A DNA stretch of 28,669 nt from JAPWJZ01 sp041287865. Its GTDB lineage: Bacteria > Pseudomonadota > Alphaproteobacteria > Micavibrionales > UBA2020. The stretch is taken from positions 1-28,669 of the forward strand of contig JBGGMV010000044.1 of assembly GCA_041287865.1 (NCBI GenBank). The letters run 5' to 3'. The position numbers were made by a program, and so were the translations under genes. Below, piece after piece: positions 21,579 to 28,669 of the stretch; within the stretch, counting starts at the first letter, position 1, and each line of letters begins with the position of its first letter. The notes below the pieces were generated by a model, which searched no databases, was not told the origin of the DNA, and saw only the letters and a program-made list of their open reading frames with translations.

Positions 21579-23543
21579 CTATTCGCCGCCCGCCGTCGCC
21601 AGCGCGTCCAGAATATCCTTTTTCGCCAGCAATTCGGGCAGCGGAATGCCCTCGGGCGCCCCCGGGCCATAGACGATGTTAAAGGGTATGCCGTAGCGGC
21701 CGAAGCTCTGCAGGTAGGCGGCGGTGGTCTCGTCCCGCTGCGTCCAGTCGCCCTGCATGCGCACCACGTTGGGGGCGGTCAGTGCAGCCTCGACCTCCGG
21801 CTGGTCGAGCACGAATTTCTTGTTCGCCTTGCAGGTCAGGCACCAGTCTGCGGTGACATCGACGAAGACGGTCTTGCCCTCGGCCACGTATTTCGCAATC
21901 GCGGGCTGGTCCAGCTTCGCCCAGCCTTCTTCAAGCGCCGGCATGGTGGTGATGGTGAACAGCACATGCGCCAGCCACGCGGCGGTCGCGACAAGGGAGA
22001 GGGCGAGGATGCGCTTCAGCGTGATCATCCACTTGCCGGGCTTGGGCAGCAGGCGGATCAGCTTCGGCGATACCGACAGCAGTATATATGGCGCGGCAAG
22101 GCCAAGGCCGAGGAAGGTGAAGATCGCAAAAATCTCGAACGCGCCGCGCGCCAGCGCAAAGCCGACGGCGGTGCCAAGGAAGGGCGCGGTGCAGGGCGTG
22201 GCCAGCAGCGTTGCGAAAATGCCGGTCAGGAAGTGGCCGAAGAACGTCGGCTCGTTCTCGTGCTTTTTCGGCATATGGTGCGCGATAAAGCGGGGCAGGG
22301 GAATTTCGAACAATCCCCACATGTTCACCGCAAAAAGCAGCAAAACGACGATCAGGAAGACAAGGAAGGCGGGGTTCTGGAACTGGATGCCCCAGCCTAC
22401 CGCGCCGCCCGCAGCCTTCACTGCCACCAGCGCGGCGGCCATGACCCAGAAAGAAAAGATAATGCCAAGGGCCGAACCGATGAAGTTTTTAAACACATTC
22501 GCGCGGCTGTCGCGCCCGCCGTGGCTAAGCACAGACAATACTTTTAATGACAGCACGGGCAGCACACAGGGCATCAAGTTGAGGATGAGGCCGCCCAGCA
22601 GCGCGAAGAGGATGATTTTAAGGCTTAAAGATTCCAGCTTTTCGACGACCGGAACCGGATGCGGCGTATCAAGGGGCGCCGTCCCCTCCGGCTTTCCCGC
22701 AAGGGGCGCTTTCCCTTCATAAGCAACGCCGCCGCTGGCATAGGTCAGCGTGAAATCGGCCTTGGCCAGTTCCGTCTGCATCATTTCGGCGTTTTCGGTC
22801 GAATGGATTTCGGCGCGCATCACGGTTTCATCGCCGGATTTGCTGAAGGCGGGCTTGCCGTAGGTGAAGGGCGCCGGGTGTTCGATAAACAGGTCTGCGT
22901 CGGGTGCGGGCGCGGCTTTCAGCTTCGCCGAGGCCATCACATATGATTTATTGTCGGGGCCGGTATCCAGCCAGACGCGGGTGAAGGAAACATCGTCGCC
23001 GGTTGCTTTCGGCAGGGCGGCGATGGCATCCGCGTATAATTGCGCATCGGCTGACGGCGCGGCTTCGCCGGCGGGCAGGTCGAGCGACAGCTCGAACTTG
23101 TCGGGAACGCAGATTTCCTTGCAGAGCAGCAGGTCGAGCCGCAGTTTCAGCGCTACGGCCTCGCCGGGTTTTTCCACCGCGATCTCGACGGGCAGCAGGG
23201 TCTTTTCTTTATAGACAAGGTTGTCGAGCCCATATTCGATCACACGGTGCGGTGCGGGGTAGCTGACGGCCGCGCTTGTGAAATTGGTCGATCCTTTCCA
23301 GTCCATCACGGGGGCAAGGCCTGCGTCGCCGGGCGTGCGCCAATAGGTCTTCCAGCCGTTCAGCGGCGTGATCTGCACCACGGTCTTGATCGTGGCTTCA
23401 TTGCCCGCCGTCGCCGTAGCGGCATGCAGGCTGGCGGTCACGCGCGGCTCGTCCTTGTTGGCCGCATAGGCGGGCGCGACGATAGTCGCCGGTACAAAAG
23501 TTGCGAGCAGCAGGATCAGGCTAAGAATGGCAAGGAAACGCAT
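21579..23543 (-). CDS. ScsB/DsbD-family thiol:disulfide interchange protein
   Basis: This family carries electrons from cytoplasmic thioredoxin across the inner membrane to periplasmic thiol partners. The 654-residue product has a signal peptide (about 1-28, PAYA before AN), then an ScsB-like N-terminal domain with GWKTYWRTPGDAG and a cysteine pair C141-x3-C145 (LCKEICVP). The membrane domain of about eight helices holds Cys326 in LNLMPCVLPVLSL and Cys451 in LATPCTAPFLG. A C-terminal thioredoxin domain follows with WCLTC (568-571) in place of the common CVAC. ATG 23543 is chosen over an upstream TTG because GAGGGG is well placed. ScsB is linked to copper tolerance elsewhere; no copper gene is seen here. 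Confidence 0.9.
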   Translation of the reverse strand: MRFLAILSLILLLATFVPATIVAPAYAANKDEPRVTASLHAATATAGNEATIKTVVQITPLNGWKTYWRTPGDAGLAPVMDWKGSTNFTSAAVSYPAPHRVIEYGLDNLVYKEKTLLPVEIAVEKPGEAVALKLRLDLLLCKEICVPDKFELSLDLPAGEAAPSADAQLYADAIAALPKATGDDVSFTRVWLDTGPDNKSYVMASAKLKAAPAPDADLFIEHPAPFTYGKPAFSKSGDETVMRAEIHSTENAEMMQTELAKADFTLTYASGGVAYEGKAPLAGKPEGTAPLDTPHPVPVVEKLESLSLKIILFALLGGLILNLMPCVLPVLSLKVLSVLSHGGRDSRANVFKNFIGSALGIIFSFWVMAAALVAVKAAGGAVGWGIQFQNPAFLVFLIVVLLLFAVNMWGLFEIPLPRFIAHHMPKKHENEPTFFGHFLTGIFATLLATPCTAPFLGTAVGFALARGAFEIFAIFTFLGLGLAAPYILLSVSPKLIRLLPKPGKWMITLKRILALSLVATAAWLAHVLFTITTMPALEEGWAKLDQPAIAKYVAEGKTVFVDVTADWCLTCKANKKFVLDQPEVEAALTAPNVVRMQGDWTQRDETTAAYLQSFGRYGIPFNIVYGPGAPEGIPLPELLAKKDILDALATAGGE

Positions 23544-23571
23544 TGGGGAACCCCTCAAGATATACCCCTAG

Positions 23572-23600
23572 AATATAGGCCATGGCTTGGCCAAAGCCAA
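23572..23600 (-). promoter_or_regulatory. Promoter for the ScsB/DsbD-type gene
   Basis: On the minus strand, TTGGCT (23595-23600), a 17-base spacer and TATATT (23572-23577) predict a start near 23565, about 22 bases before the ATG at 23543. Confidence 0.6.
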
Positions 23601-23631
23601 CCATATGAAATGAAGGGATTTTAGGGGAACC

Positions 23632-25041
23632 TTAGCCCGAAATGGCGCGTTTCAGCTGGTCGACGTCATCGCGCAACGCCGCGTCCTGCGCCATCAGCTC
23701 CTCGACCTTCCGCACGCCGTGGATAATGGTCGTGTGGTCGCGGCCGCCGAACTTGCGGCCGATTTCGGGCAGGGAATGCGAGGTGAGCGCCTTGCACAGG
23801 TACATGGCGACCTGACGGGGACGCGCGACGGGGCGCGCGCGGCGTGGGCTGTGCATATCGGCCATACGGATGCCGTAATGCTCGGCCACTTTTTTCTGGA
23901 TGTCCTCGACCGATACGCGGCGTTCATGCGCGCGTAAGAGGTCCTGCAGCACATCGGCGGCGGTATCGACGTTGAGCGCGCGGCCCGCGAGTTCCGCATG
24001 GGCGATCAGGCGGTTGAGCGCCCCTTCCAGTTCGCGCACGTTGGATGCGATGCGCTGGGCGAGGAATTCCAGAACGTCTTCGGCGACGTTGCGGCCCAGC
24101 ATCGTGCATTTGGCACGCAGGATTTCAAGGCGCAGCTCCGGTGTCGTCTGCTGGATCGCGGCGACAAGGCCCATGCCAAGGCGGGAGCGCAGGCGCTCGC
24201 CAAGACCGTCGAGTTCAGCGGGGCTCTTGTCGGCGGAAACGATGATCTGCTTGCCCTGATCGATCAGCGCGTTGAAGGTATGGATGAATTCTTCCTGCGT
24301 CTGGTCCTTGCCGCAGATGAACTGGATATCGTCGACCATCAGGATGTCGATGCCGCGCAGCGCGGTTTTAAAGGACATGGTGTCCTTGGCGCGGAGAGCC
24401 TTGACGAACTGGTACATGAATTTTTCGGCCGACATATAGGCGACCTTGCGGCTCGGGTCCTGCGCGCGCACCGCATGGGCGACCGCCTGCATCAGGTGTG
24501 TCTTGCCAAGGCCTACGCCGCCCTGCAGGAACAGGGGGTTCAGGCGCGAGGTGCCGGCGGCAACCGCTTTGGCGGCGTTGCAGGCAAGTTCATTGCTGCG
24601 GCCGATAACGAAATTGGCGAAGGTGAAACGGGGGTCGAGCGGGGAGGAAAGGTCTTCCACCACAGCCGTATTCTGGTTGGCGACCGGCGTTTCCGCGTAA
24701 GAGCTAACGGTATGCGCGGGTTCAGCGGCCACGGTCTCTTTGCGGGCCGATATAATAAGGTCGACGCGCGCGATGGGGCCGAAATTCTGCTGCCAGAGCG
24801 AACGGATGCGGTCTGCGTAATGCGATTTCACCCAGTCGCGGACGAAGCGGGTGGGAACGGACAGCTCGAGCACGCCGCCCGAAAAACGGGTCGCGTCGAC
24901 AGGCTGGATCCAGCTGCGGAAGGCGGTGTCGCCGAATTCTTTTTGCAGCAGGGATTTCACCTGCGTGAAGCGCAGCGCCAGAGATGAAGCTGCGGCATCC
25001 GCACCGCCCTGGGGAGCGGTGGTGTTCACGTCATCAAGCAT
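23632..25041 (-). CDS. dnaA: Chromosomal replication initiator protein
   Basis: DnaA binds DnaA boxes at oriC, melts the origin and loads DnaB. The 469-residue product has domain I (FGDTAFRSWIQPV near 36-48), a variable linker, and the AAA+ domain with Walker A GGVGLGKT at 174-181 and Walker B ILMVDDIQF at about 233-241. Domain IV closes with SLPEIGRKFGGRDHTTIIHG, the box-binding signature. ATG 25041 is chosen over TTG 25059: GAGGG lies 11 bases upstream and the TTG has no binding site. dnaA follows rpsT, a common alphaproteobacterial order, with a 500-bp upstream region that includes a perfect DnaA box, so autoregulation is likely. Confidence 0.97.
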   Translation of the reverse strand: MLDDVNTTAPQGGADAAASSLALRFTQVKSLLQKEFGDTAFRSWIQPVDATRFSGGVLELSVPTRFVRDWVKSHYADRIRSLWQQNFGPIARVDLIISARKETVAAEPAHTVSSYAETPVANQNTAVVEDLSSPLDPRFTFANFVIGRSNELACNAAKAVAAGTSRLNPLFLQGGVGLGKTHLMQAVAHAVRAQDPSRKVAYMSAEKFMYQFVKALRAKDTMSFKTALRGIDILMVDDIQFICGKDQTQEEFIHTFNALIDQGKQIIVSADKSPAELDGLGERLRSRLGMGLVAAIQQTTPELRLEILRAKCTMLGRNVAEDVLEFLAQRIASNVRELEGALNRLIAHAELAGRALNVDTAADVLQDLLRAHERRVSVEDIQKKVAEHYGIRMADMHSPRRARPVARPRQVAMYLCKALTSHSLPEIGRKFGGRDHTTIIHGVRKVEELMAQDAALRDDVDQLKRAISG

Positions 25042-25118
25042 CGTTATATCTACCCTCAATACAGTCGCTTCGTAAGTAACTTAGTTGCCCTGAAATCTCG
25101 CCCGCAATCCGGCGCGGC

Positions 25119-25149
25119 ATTATAAAGGCTCCGCGTGCGGGCCCGTCAA
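25119..25149 (-). promoter_or_regulatory. Promoter for dnaA
   Basis: On the minus strand, a perfect TATAAT (25119-25124) lies 19 bases after TTGACG (25144-25149). Reading the -10 two bases earlier as TTTATA gives a 17-base spacer. The predicted start is near 25112, leaving a leader of about 70 bases. Confidence 0.6.
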
Positions 25150-25270
25150 ACACCATCGAAAAACCGGTTGAAACAAAGCATGGAGCGCTGTTTTTCTGGT
25201 CTTGAATTCGATCGTGTCTTTCGGAGTAAAGGGACACTACACCGCCCCAAAAATGAGTCGCAAGGGTTAT

Positions 25271-25279
25271 TGTGGATAA
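25271..25279 (-). promoter_or_regulatory. Consensus DnaA box upstream of dnaA
   Basis: The minus strand reads TTATCCACA, a perfect match to the classical 9-base DnaA box, about 122 bases upstream of the dnaA -35. An AT-rich tract adjoins it on the rpsT side. Confidence 0.75.
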
Positions 25280-25468
25280 ATCGAAAAAAGAAAGAAACGT
25301 ATCCAATTATGAATTTTTTATTACGATATTTTCTCTTGAAATTTGTCGTCGTGATAATGCAGCAGCGCATGGAATCGCGTGAAATTTTCAACGCTGTGTG
25401 ATTCCCGTTCTTGACTATTTTTCCGCTATTTCATGATTCACGCGCGACTCATGCGCGCGGGCTGTAAC

Positions 25469-25496
25469 GCGCATAAAAAACGCGCACTTTATGCGC
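25469..25496. repeat. GCGCATAAA inverted repeat downstream of rpsT
   Basis: GCGCATAAA (25469-25477) and TTTATGCGC (25488-25496) form a perfect 9-base inverted repeat with a 10-base loop. It lies within a run of GCGC-containing words (25440-25496). It may be a second terminator for rpsT or part of a protein-binding cluster. Confidence 0.45.
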
Positions 25497-25499
25497 AAT

Positions 25500-25532
25500 A
25501 AAAAACGCCGCGATTCTCTCGCGGCGTTTTTT
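25500..25532 (-). terminator. Rho-independent terminator after rpsT
   Basis: A perfect 14-base stem, AAAAAACGCCGCGA (25500-25513) with its complement (25519-25532), has a 5-base loop and a T-run in either direction. It ends 18 bases after the rpsT stop, so dnaA must mainly use its own promoter. Confidence 0.92.
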
Positions 25533-25550
25533 AAATCGTTTAAGAAGAGC

Positions 25551-25820
25551 TTATTTCTTCTTGATGTTCTTGATCTGCGCGGACAGGCGCGAGATTTTGC
25601 GCGAGGCGTTTTTCTTGTGGATCATGCCCTTGTGCGCGGTCTTTGCGATTTTGGGTTGAGCGGCCTTCAGCGCTTCCTGTGCTGCTTTCGCGTCGCCGGC
25701 GGCGATGGCTTCCTCGACCTTGCGGATGGAGGTGCGCATGCCCGACACGCGTGCTTTGTTATACGCGGTGTGGCGTGCGGTGCGGCGGATGCGTTTCTTG
25801 GCTGACTTGTGAATGGCCAT
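25551..25820 (-). CDS. rpsT: Small ribosomal subunit protein bS20
   Basis: bS20 binds the 5' and 3' minor domains of 16S rRNA early in 30S assembly. The 89-residue product is helical and very basic, with MAIHKSAKKRIRRTARHTAYNK-like opening split over the start, then ALKAAQPKIAKTAHKGMIHKK and KNASRKISRLSAQIK, all hallmarks of the family. The start is ATG 25820, whose ribosome binding site is weak. It has its own near-consensus promoter and a strong terminator. A perfect DnaA box sits just upstream of the promoter, which is unusual for a ribosomal protein gene. Confidence 0.97.
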   Translation of the reverse strand: MAIHKSAKKRIRRTARHTAYNKARVSGMRTSIRKVEEAIAAGDAKAAQEALKAAQPKIAKTAHKGMIHKKNASRKISRLSAQIKNIKKK

Positions 25821-25908
25821 GGTCTTTTACTGTCTCTTTCTCGGTTTCAAAAAATTGCTGGGGGCGCAGAATCGGCCTTCACAGCCGAGAGCGTCCTTGG
25901 ACTTCAGG

Positions 25909-25937
25909 GTTTTAAAGGGCTTCTGCCATAAAGTCAA
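25909..25937 (-). promoter_or_regulatory. Promoter for rpsT
   Basis: On the minus strand, TTGACT (25932-25937), a 17-base spacer and TAAAAC (25909-25914) predict a start near 25902, giving a leader of about 80 bases. The leader has a small TCGGC/GCCGA hairpin at 25872-25888. Confidence 0.65.
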
Positions 25938-25943
25938 CCAGCA

Positions 25944-25952
25944 TGTGGATAA
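25944..25952 (-). promoter_or_regulatory. Consensus DnaA box upstream of the rpsT promoter
   Basis: A second perfect TTATCCACA on the minus strand ends six bases upstream of the rpsT -35 box and has the same orientation as the box at 25271. Confidence 0.75.
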
Positions 25953-25956
25953 GCCA

Positions 25957-25990
25957 AAAGCCCTGTTTTAGCGTGCTAAAACAGGGCTTT
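25957..25990 (-). terminator. Rho-independent terminator after the BRCT gene
   Basis: A perfect 16-base inverted repeat (25957-25972 and 25975-25990, core AGCCCTGTTTTAGC) ends in TTTT on the minus strand, 12 bases after the stop codon at 26002. The two central bases cannot form a loop alone, so the real loop is slightly larger. Confidence 0.85.
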
Positions 25991-26001
25991 AAGGGCCTAA
26001 A

Positions 26002-26853
26002 TCAGGGGCGGAAAGAGGGGCCGGAGGGCTTGGCGCCGCCTTTGCCCGTCCATTCGGCCTCGGTCACCACGGTCACGCCCAGCGATTTGGCCTTGGCGAG
26101 CTTGGAGCCCGCGTCTTCGCCCACCACCAGGATATCGGTGTTTTTGCTGACGCCGCTGCCGATCGTGGCGCCGCGCGCAACCGCGTCTTCTTCCGCTTCC
26201 GCGCGGGTCATGGAGGAGAGCTTGCCCGTGAAAACCACGGTTTTGCCGGCCAGATCCTGCTCGGGCGCATCGGCTTCGGTATCCGCATCTGCGTCTTCTT
26301 CGTCGGGCTCCTCGCCGCGCTGCTCGGCCAGTTCGGCCTTCACTTCGGCGTAAGTCGCGTCGGGGTTGGTCAGGATGCCGCGCGCGTTGAATTCCAGCGT
26401 CTGCGATTTGGGCTGTTCGTTAAAGGGCTCGCTCGAGATTTCATTGGCCAGCTCCGCGCATTCTTCGTCGGCGTAGAAGCTCATCGACACGCTGCCGTCG
26501 CCGCCGTTATTGACGACGTAATTCACGTCGGCCGTAAAGGCGCGGCCCGTATCGGCAGAGGCGGCCTTGTTGAACGCGGGCGCGGGTTCGTCTTCGTCTT
26601 CTTCAACTTCCTCGCCGTCCTGCTCGGCCTTTTCGCGCTTCAGCTCCGCCAGCGTGGAGGAGGGGTTGAGCAGGTTGCCGGCCTTGTCCCAGTGCAGTTC
26701 CTCGCTATGCGGGCCAACGCCGTCAAAGGCCTCGCCCTTTTCCTCTTCCAGCTCGGCGGCCAGCGCGGCCGTCTTTGCGTCGGCGTAGAAATTGGCATGG
26801 GCGCTGCCGTCGCCGCCGTTGATGATGACGTAATGGACTGTGGCCTTGGGCAT
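26002..26853 (-). CDS. BRCT-domain protein with duplicated N-terminal module
   Basis: The 283-residue protein has three parts. Residues 5-82 and 109-182 are two copies of a module of about 75 residues: VHYVIINGGDGSAHANFYAD and VNYVVNNGGDGSVSMSFYAD open them, and TLAELKREKAEQDGEE and TYAEVKAELAEQRGEE close them. An acidic spacer follows each copy. Residues 201-268 are a BRCT domain of the DNA-ligase/replication-factor type (LAGKTVVFTGKLSSMTRAEAE, then GVSKNTDILVVGEDAGSKL and VVTEAEW). BRCT domains bind DNA ends or phosphopeptides; no ligase catalytic domain is present. ATG 26853 is preferred over the longer opening because AAAGGAAC lies seven bases upstream. It has its own promoter and terminator. 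Confidence 0.85.
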   Translation of the reverse strand: MPKATVHYVIINGGDGSAHANFYADAKTAALAAELEEEKGEAFDGVGPHSEELHWDKAGNLLNPSSTLAELKREKAEQDGEEVEEDEDEPAPAFNKAASADTGRAFTADVNYVVNNGGDGSVSMSFYADEECAELANEISSEPFNEQPKSQTLEFNARGILTNPDATYAEVKAELAEQRGEEPDEEDADADTEADAPEQDLAGKTVVFTGKLSSMTRAEAEEDAVARGATIGSGVSKNTDILVVGEDAGSKLAKAKSLGVTVVTEAEWTGKGGAKPSGPSFRP

Positions 26854-26897
26854 GGGATGTTCCTTTTGAATTTTGATGCGAATTGTGATGACGGGGA

Positions 26898-26925
26898 ACA
26901 ATACGGTAAATACGCATTATGTCAA
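26898..26925 (-). promoter_or_regulatory. Promoter for the BRCT gene
   Basis: On the minus strand, a perfect TTGACA (26920-26925), a 16-base spacer and TATTGT (26898-26903) predict a start near 26891, about 38 bases before the ATG at 26853. Confidence 0.6.
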
Positions 26926-27010
26926 GACACCAAATAATTTACATAAAGCAAGCCCGTCTTGGAACGGCGCGGGGATTCTGCGACAGTGGTGCAGACGCAA
27001 AGGAGCATCG

Positions 27011-27496
27011 ATGATCAAATACCTTTTTGCATTTTTCGCGCTGCCGCTGATGGCGCTGGCTCCTGCCCAAGCCGCCGAAGAAGCGCAGGCCTGCACGCAG
27101 ATGTGGTGCCAGGAAGGCCTGACGCTGAACCTGAACGGCGACGAATGGCCGGCGGGCGATTATTATTTCGCCATCAAGCTCGACGGCAAGCTCACCAATT
27201 GCAAGGGCACGCTGCCGTTCAAAAACTGCCAGAGCAACGTCACCTGCAACACCAAGGACGTCACCATCGGCGAAAGCGGCTGCGCGCTGCCGGAGGCCGC
27301 GCATTCCTTCAACGTGATCATGTCGCAGCAGGCGCCCGCCGACGTCGGCGTCGCCATCCGCCGCGGCGACGGAAAATTTTTCATCTGGGACAATTCGCCG
27401 CAGAAAATCTGCACCTTCCCCAACGGCGCGCAGTGCGACGAACGCGAATGCTGCTCCGTCTATGCGGAGCTGGATGTCGTCTGGGAAAGCCAGTAA
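27011..27496 (+). CDS. Cysteine-rich secreted protein of unknown function
   Basis: The 161-residue protein starts with a clear signal peptide (MIKYLFAFFALPLMALAPAQA, likely cut after residue 21). The mature part of about 140 residues has ten cysteines, including a terminal ECC pair, so several disulfides are expected in the periplasm. Motifs such as WCQEGLTLNLNGDEWPAGDY and CNTKDVTIGESGC suggest a small beta-rich domain. I did not recognise a family. ATG 27011 is chosen over an upstream opening because AGGAG is five bases before it and the signal peptide begins there. Its likely client is the ScsB/DsbD-type protein's disulfide system, but this is inference only. Confidence 0.75.
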   Translation: MIKYLFAFFALPLMALAPAQAAEEAQACTQMWCQEGLTLNLNGDEWPAGDYYFAIKLDGKLTNCKGTLPFKNCQSNVTCNTKDVTIGESGCALPEAAHSFNVIMSQQAPADVGVAIRRGDGKFFIWDNSPQKICTFPNGAQCDERECCSVYAELDVVWESQ

Positions 27497-27509
27497 AGGT
27501 TGTTTCAGG

Positions 27510-27535
27510 GTCCGGAAAAATTTTCCGCGCCGGAC
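27510..27535 (+). other. Hairpin between the cysteine-rich gene and the membrane-protein gene
   Basis: GTCCGG (27510-27515) pairs with CCGGAC (27530-27535). An alternative inner stem, GGAAAA and TTTTCC, is also possible. No T-run follows, so it may be an mRNA-stability or attenuation element rather than a full terminator. Confidence 0.35.
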
Positions 27536-27558
27536 TGTTGAATTAAACAAGGCCCGAC

Positions 27559-28014
27559 ATGAAAAAAGACCTGCCCGAAAAAATCGCCGCCGCCGCGCTT
27601 GTCGCCGGTTTCTTGATCGGTCTCGGCTTTTACGCGGAGCGTGAAGCGGAGTTTGCCGCCTGGTTCTTTATCGAAGCCGTGCCATTGCTGCTGCTGGCCT
27701 GCGGCCTGCTGCAATTGCGCAAGGCGCCGGGGCTGGTAAAGCACCGTCGCGCCGCCTTCGCCCTTGTCGCGCTGCTGGAAATCCTGTCTGCGTTTCACGC
27801 GCCCAACCTGAAACAGTTTTTCGAACTGCAGATGATGGGCGTCTTGCCGGCCGCGGGCGCGCTGAGCCTGCCCTTCGCCTTTCACCGCTGGCTGAACGCC
27901 GCGGCCTTTGAAAAATGGCGCAGTCGGCTGGTCATCACCGGCTGGCTGGCGATCGGCGTCATCGGGGGCGGATATATTCTGCTCCTGGTGAATATGCCGA
28001 TGGGCGGGGGATAG
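27559..28014 (+). CDS. Small multi-pass membrane protein of unknown function
   Basis: The 151-residue protein has about four hydrophobic segments: near residues 9-25, 33-52, 68-82 (weak), 91-107 and 121-145, with short charged loops between them. A basic N-terminus (MKKDLPEK) suggests a cytoplasmic start. No transporter or enzyme motif was recognised. AAGG lies six bases before ATG 27559. The gene follows the cysteine-rich secreted protein after 62 bases in the same direction and may share its transcript. A strong terminator follows its stop. Confidence 0.7.
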   Translation: MKKDLPEKIAAAALVAGFLIGLGFYAEREAEFAAWFFIEAVPLLLLACGLLQLRKAPGLVKHRRAAFALVALLEILSAFHAPNLKQFFELQMMGVLPAAGALSLPFAFHRWLNAAAFEKWRSRLVITGWLAIGVIGGGYILLLVNMPMGGG

Positions 28015-28030
28015 CCTTACTGACAAAATA

Positions 28031-28069
28031 AAAACCCGCGCCGTATCTTTCACCGGCGCGGGTTTTTTT
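28031..28069 (+). terminator. Rho-independent terminator after the small membrane-protein gene
   Basis: A 13-base perfect stem, AAAACCCGCGCCG (28031-28043) with its complement (28054-28066), has a 10-base loop and a run of seven T (28063-28069). An A-run on the left lets it also act for the minus-strand coiled-coil gene ending at 28084. Confidence 0.92.
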
Positions 28070-28083
28070 AGAACGAAAGTCCG

Positions 28084-28669
28084 TTACGCCTTGGGCGCGT
28101 CCGGCTTCTTCGCTTCCGGTTTCTTTACCGGCGCAATCGGCTCGTCGCGCTTGATGCTGAAGGGCGTCGGTTCCTTGAAACCCTCGCCGGCTTTCTTGGC
28201 CGAGCGGTGGAAGACATGGCCAATCTCGAACACGCCGCGCTTCACGGCCTTGCCGAAACGCACGGCCATATCGGGGCCGAAGGCGGCGGCTTCATGCGTG
28301 GTGCGCTTGAAGGTGTTCCATTTTTCGCGGCGGCGCGCTTTCGCGGTCGCCTTGTAAACGGCCTTGCGCTCTTTCTTCGCCTCCGCGATCGTCTTGCCCA
28401 GCTCTTTCGCTTTTTCGGCTGTCGCCTTGTTGTTCTCGGCCACGATCTGTTTTTTCTCGACATGCAGTTCCGACGCCACGCCGTAGAGGGATTTTTGCGA
28501 ACGCGCCAGCTTCTCCTGCTCGGCCGCCAGTTTTGCCTGCAGGTCGGAAATCGCGTTATGCGTGCCCTTCACTTCGGCCGACAGCGTTTCAACCGTCTTG
28601 CGGCGCACCTCAAGGCGTTTTTCGCCTTCGGCTTCCAGCTGTTTCGACAGCTCGGTGATGGTGGTGGTG
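28084..28669 (-). CDS. Coiled-coil protein, N-terminus beyond window edge
   Basis: The minus-strand frame stays open to the right edge, so the GTG at 28608 is internal and the true start lies outside. The visible 194 residues begin with a long heptad-like coiled coil (TELSKQLEAEGEKRLEVRR onward, with LQAKLAAEQEKLARSQ and IVAENNKATAEKAKELGK). A basic middle with KATAKARRREKWNTFKR follows, then a hydrophobic-aromatic section (AAFGPDMAVRFGKAVKRGVF), and a Lys/Pro/Ala tail ending PKA. It could be a filament-like or membrane-associated scaffold; no family was recognised. It converges on the small membrane-protein gene and shares the terminator at 28031. Confidence 0.75.
   Translation of the reverse strand, partial: TTTITELSKQLEAEGEKRLEVRRKTVETLSAEVKGTHNAISDLQAKLAAEQEKLARSQKSLYGVASELHVEKKQIVAENNKATAEKAKELGKTIAEAKKERKAVYKATAKARRREKWNTFKRTTHEAAAFGPDMAVRFGKAVKRGVFEIGHVFHRSAKKAGEGFKEPTPFSIKRDEPIAPVKKPEAKKPDAPKA

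Larger units (their letters stand above)
25042..25550. other. dnaA-rpsT intergenic region, oriC or DnaA-control candidate
   Basis: This 509-base stretch holds no convincing gene. It contains the dnaA promoter (25119-25149), one perfect DnaA box (25271-25279), an AT-rich tract beside the box (about 25280-25345), a GCGC-rich cluster (25440-25490), and the rpsT terminator (25500-25532). A perfect box next to an AT-rich tract and dnaA resembles origin architecture. Only one consensus box is present, so autoregulation of dnaA is the safer reading. Confidence 0.5.

Noticed and set aside
25034..25306. Minus-strand 90-codon frame overlapping the dnaA start
   Set aside because: It runs through the dnaA promoter and DnaA box and into the dnaA coding region in another frame, with no homology signal.
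25135..25401. Plus-strand 88-codon frame in the dnaA upstream region
   Set aside because: It lacks a ribosome binding site, overlaps a DnaA box and the AT-rich tract, and its composition is unlike the neighbouring genes.
1..28669. CRISPR arrays, tRNA or rRNA genes, insertion sequences, prophage
   Set aside because: I saw no spaced direct repeats, no cloverleaf-like sequence, no transposase or integrase frame, and no phage structural genes by eye.

Overview
The window looks like a chromosomal segment of a GC-rich alphaproteobacterium. The evidence is an rpsT-dnaA pair, an acpP-fabF-mltG cluster, rpsF-rpsR-rplI running into dnaB and alr, and a long PBP1A after an Mla-type ABC pair. A deeper placement (for example Rhodospirillales or Micavibrionales-like) is only a guess. 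I see no insertion sequence, prophage, CRISPR array, tRNA or rRNA. Most of the window is core genome, mixed with small lineage-specific genes of unknown function.

Positions 1-10834 are mostly on the minus strand. They hold a truncated ankyrin-repeat gene at the left edge, mltG, fabF and acpP (read as acpP-fabF-mltG), a VOC-fold protein with a small companion, and a fabD / small DMT-type membrane protein / fabG / NYN-nuclease run. Beyond these lie three poorly known genes: one with an internal duplication, one with an HELGH zinc-protease motif, and one with HR-x-x-GPA repeats. Two plus-strand genes interrupt this block: a membrane protein at 944 and a secreted protein at 4319. The fatty-acid synthesis genes are therefore split into two blocks (fabD-fabG and acpP-fabF) with unrelated genes between them.

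Positions 10986-19369 read on the plus strand: rpsF-rpsR-rplI with a structured leader and a strong terminator, then dnaB, alr, mlaE, mlaF and a PBP1A gene almost end to end. The theme is ribosome, replication fork, D-alanine supply, outer-membrane lipid transport and peptidoglycan polymerisation.

Positions 19376-26853 return to the minus strand. Four tandem TerB-like paralogues (19376-21521) follow a ScsB/DsbD-type thiol-disulfide protein. Then come dnaA and rpsT. Two perfect DnaA boxes (TTATCCACA on the minus strand) lie on either side of rpsT, one in the AT-rich 500-bp dnaA upstream region and one just upstream of the rpsT promoter. This is the best candidate for a replication-control or origin region. 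A BRCT protein with a duplicated N-terminal module follows.

Positions 27011-28669 contain a cysteine-rich secreted protein, a small membrane protein with a clear terminator, and the C-terminal part of a coiled-coil protein that runs off the right edge.

The most unusual items are the four-gene TerB-like array, the DnaA boxes around rpsT, the duplicated-module BRCT protein, the orphan HExxH protein, and the NYN-domain protein translationally coupled to fabG. Promoters, terminators and hairpins were found by eye; no folding or database search was run.
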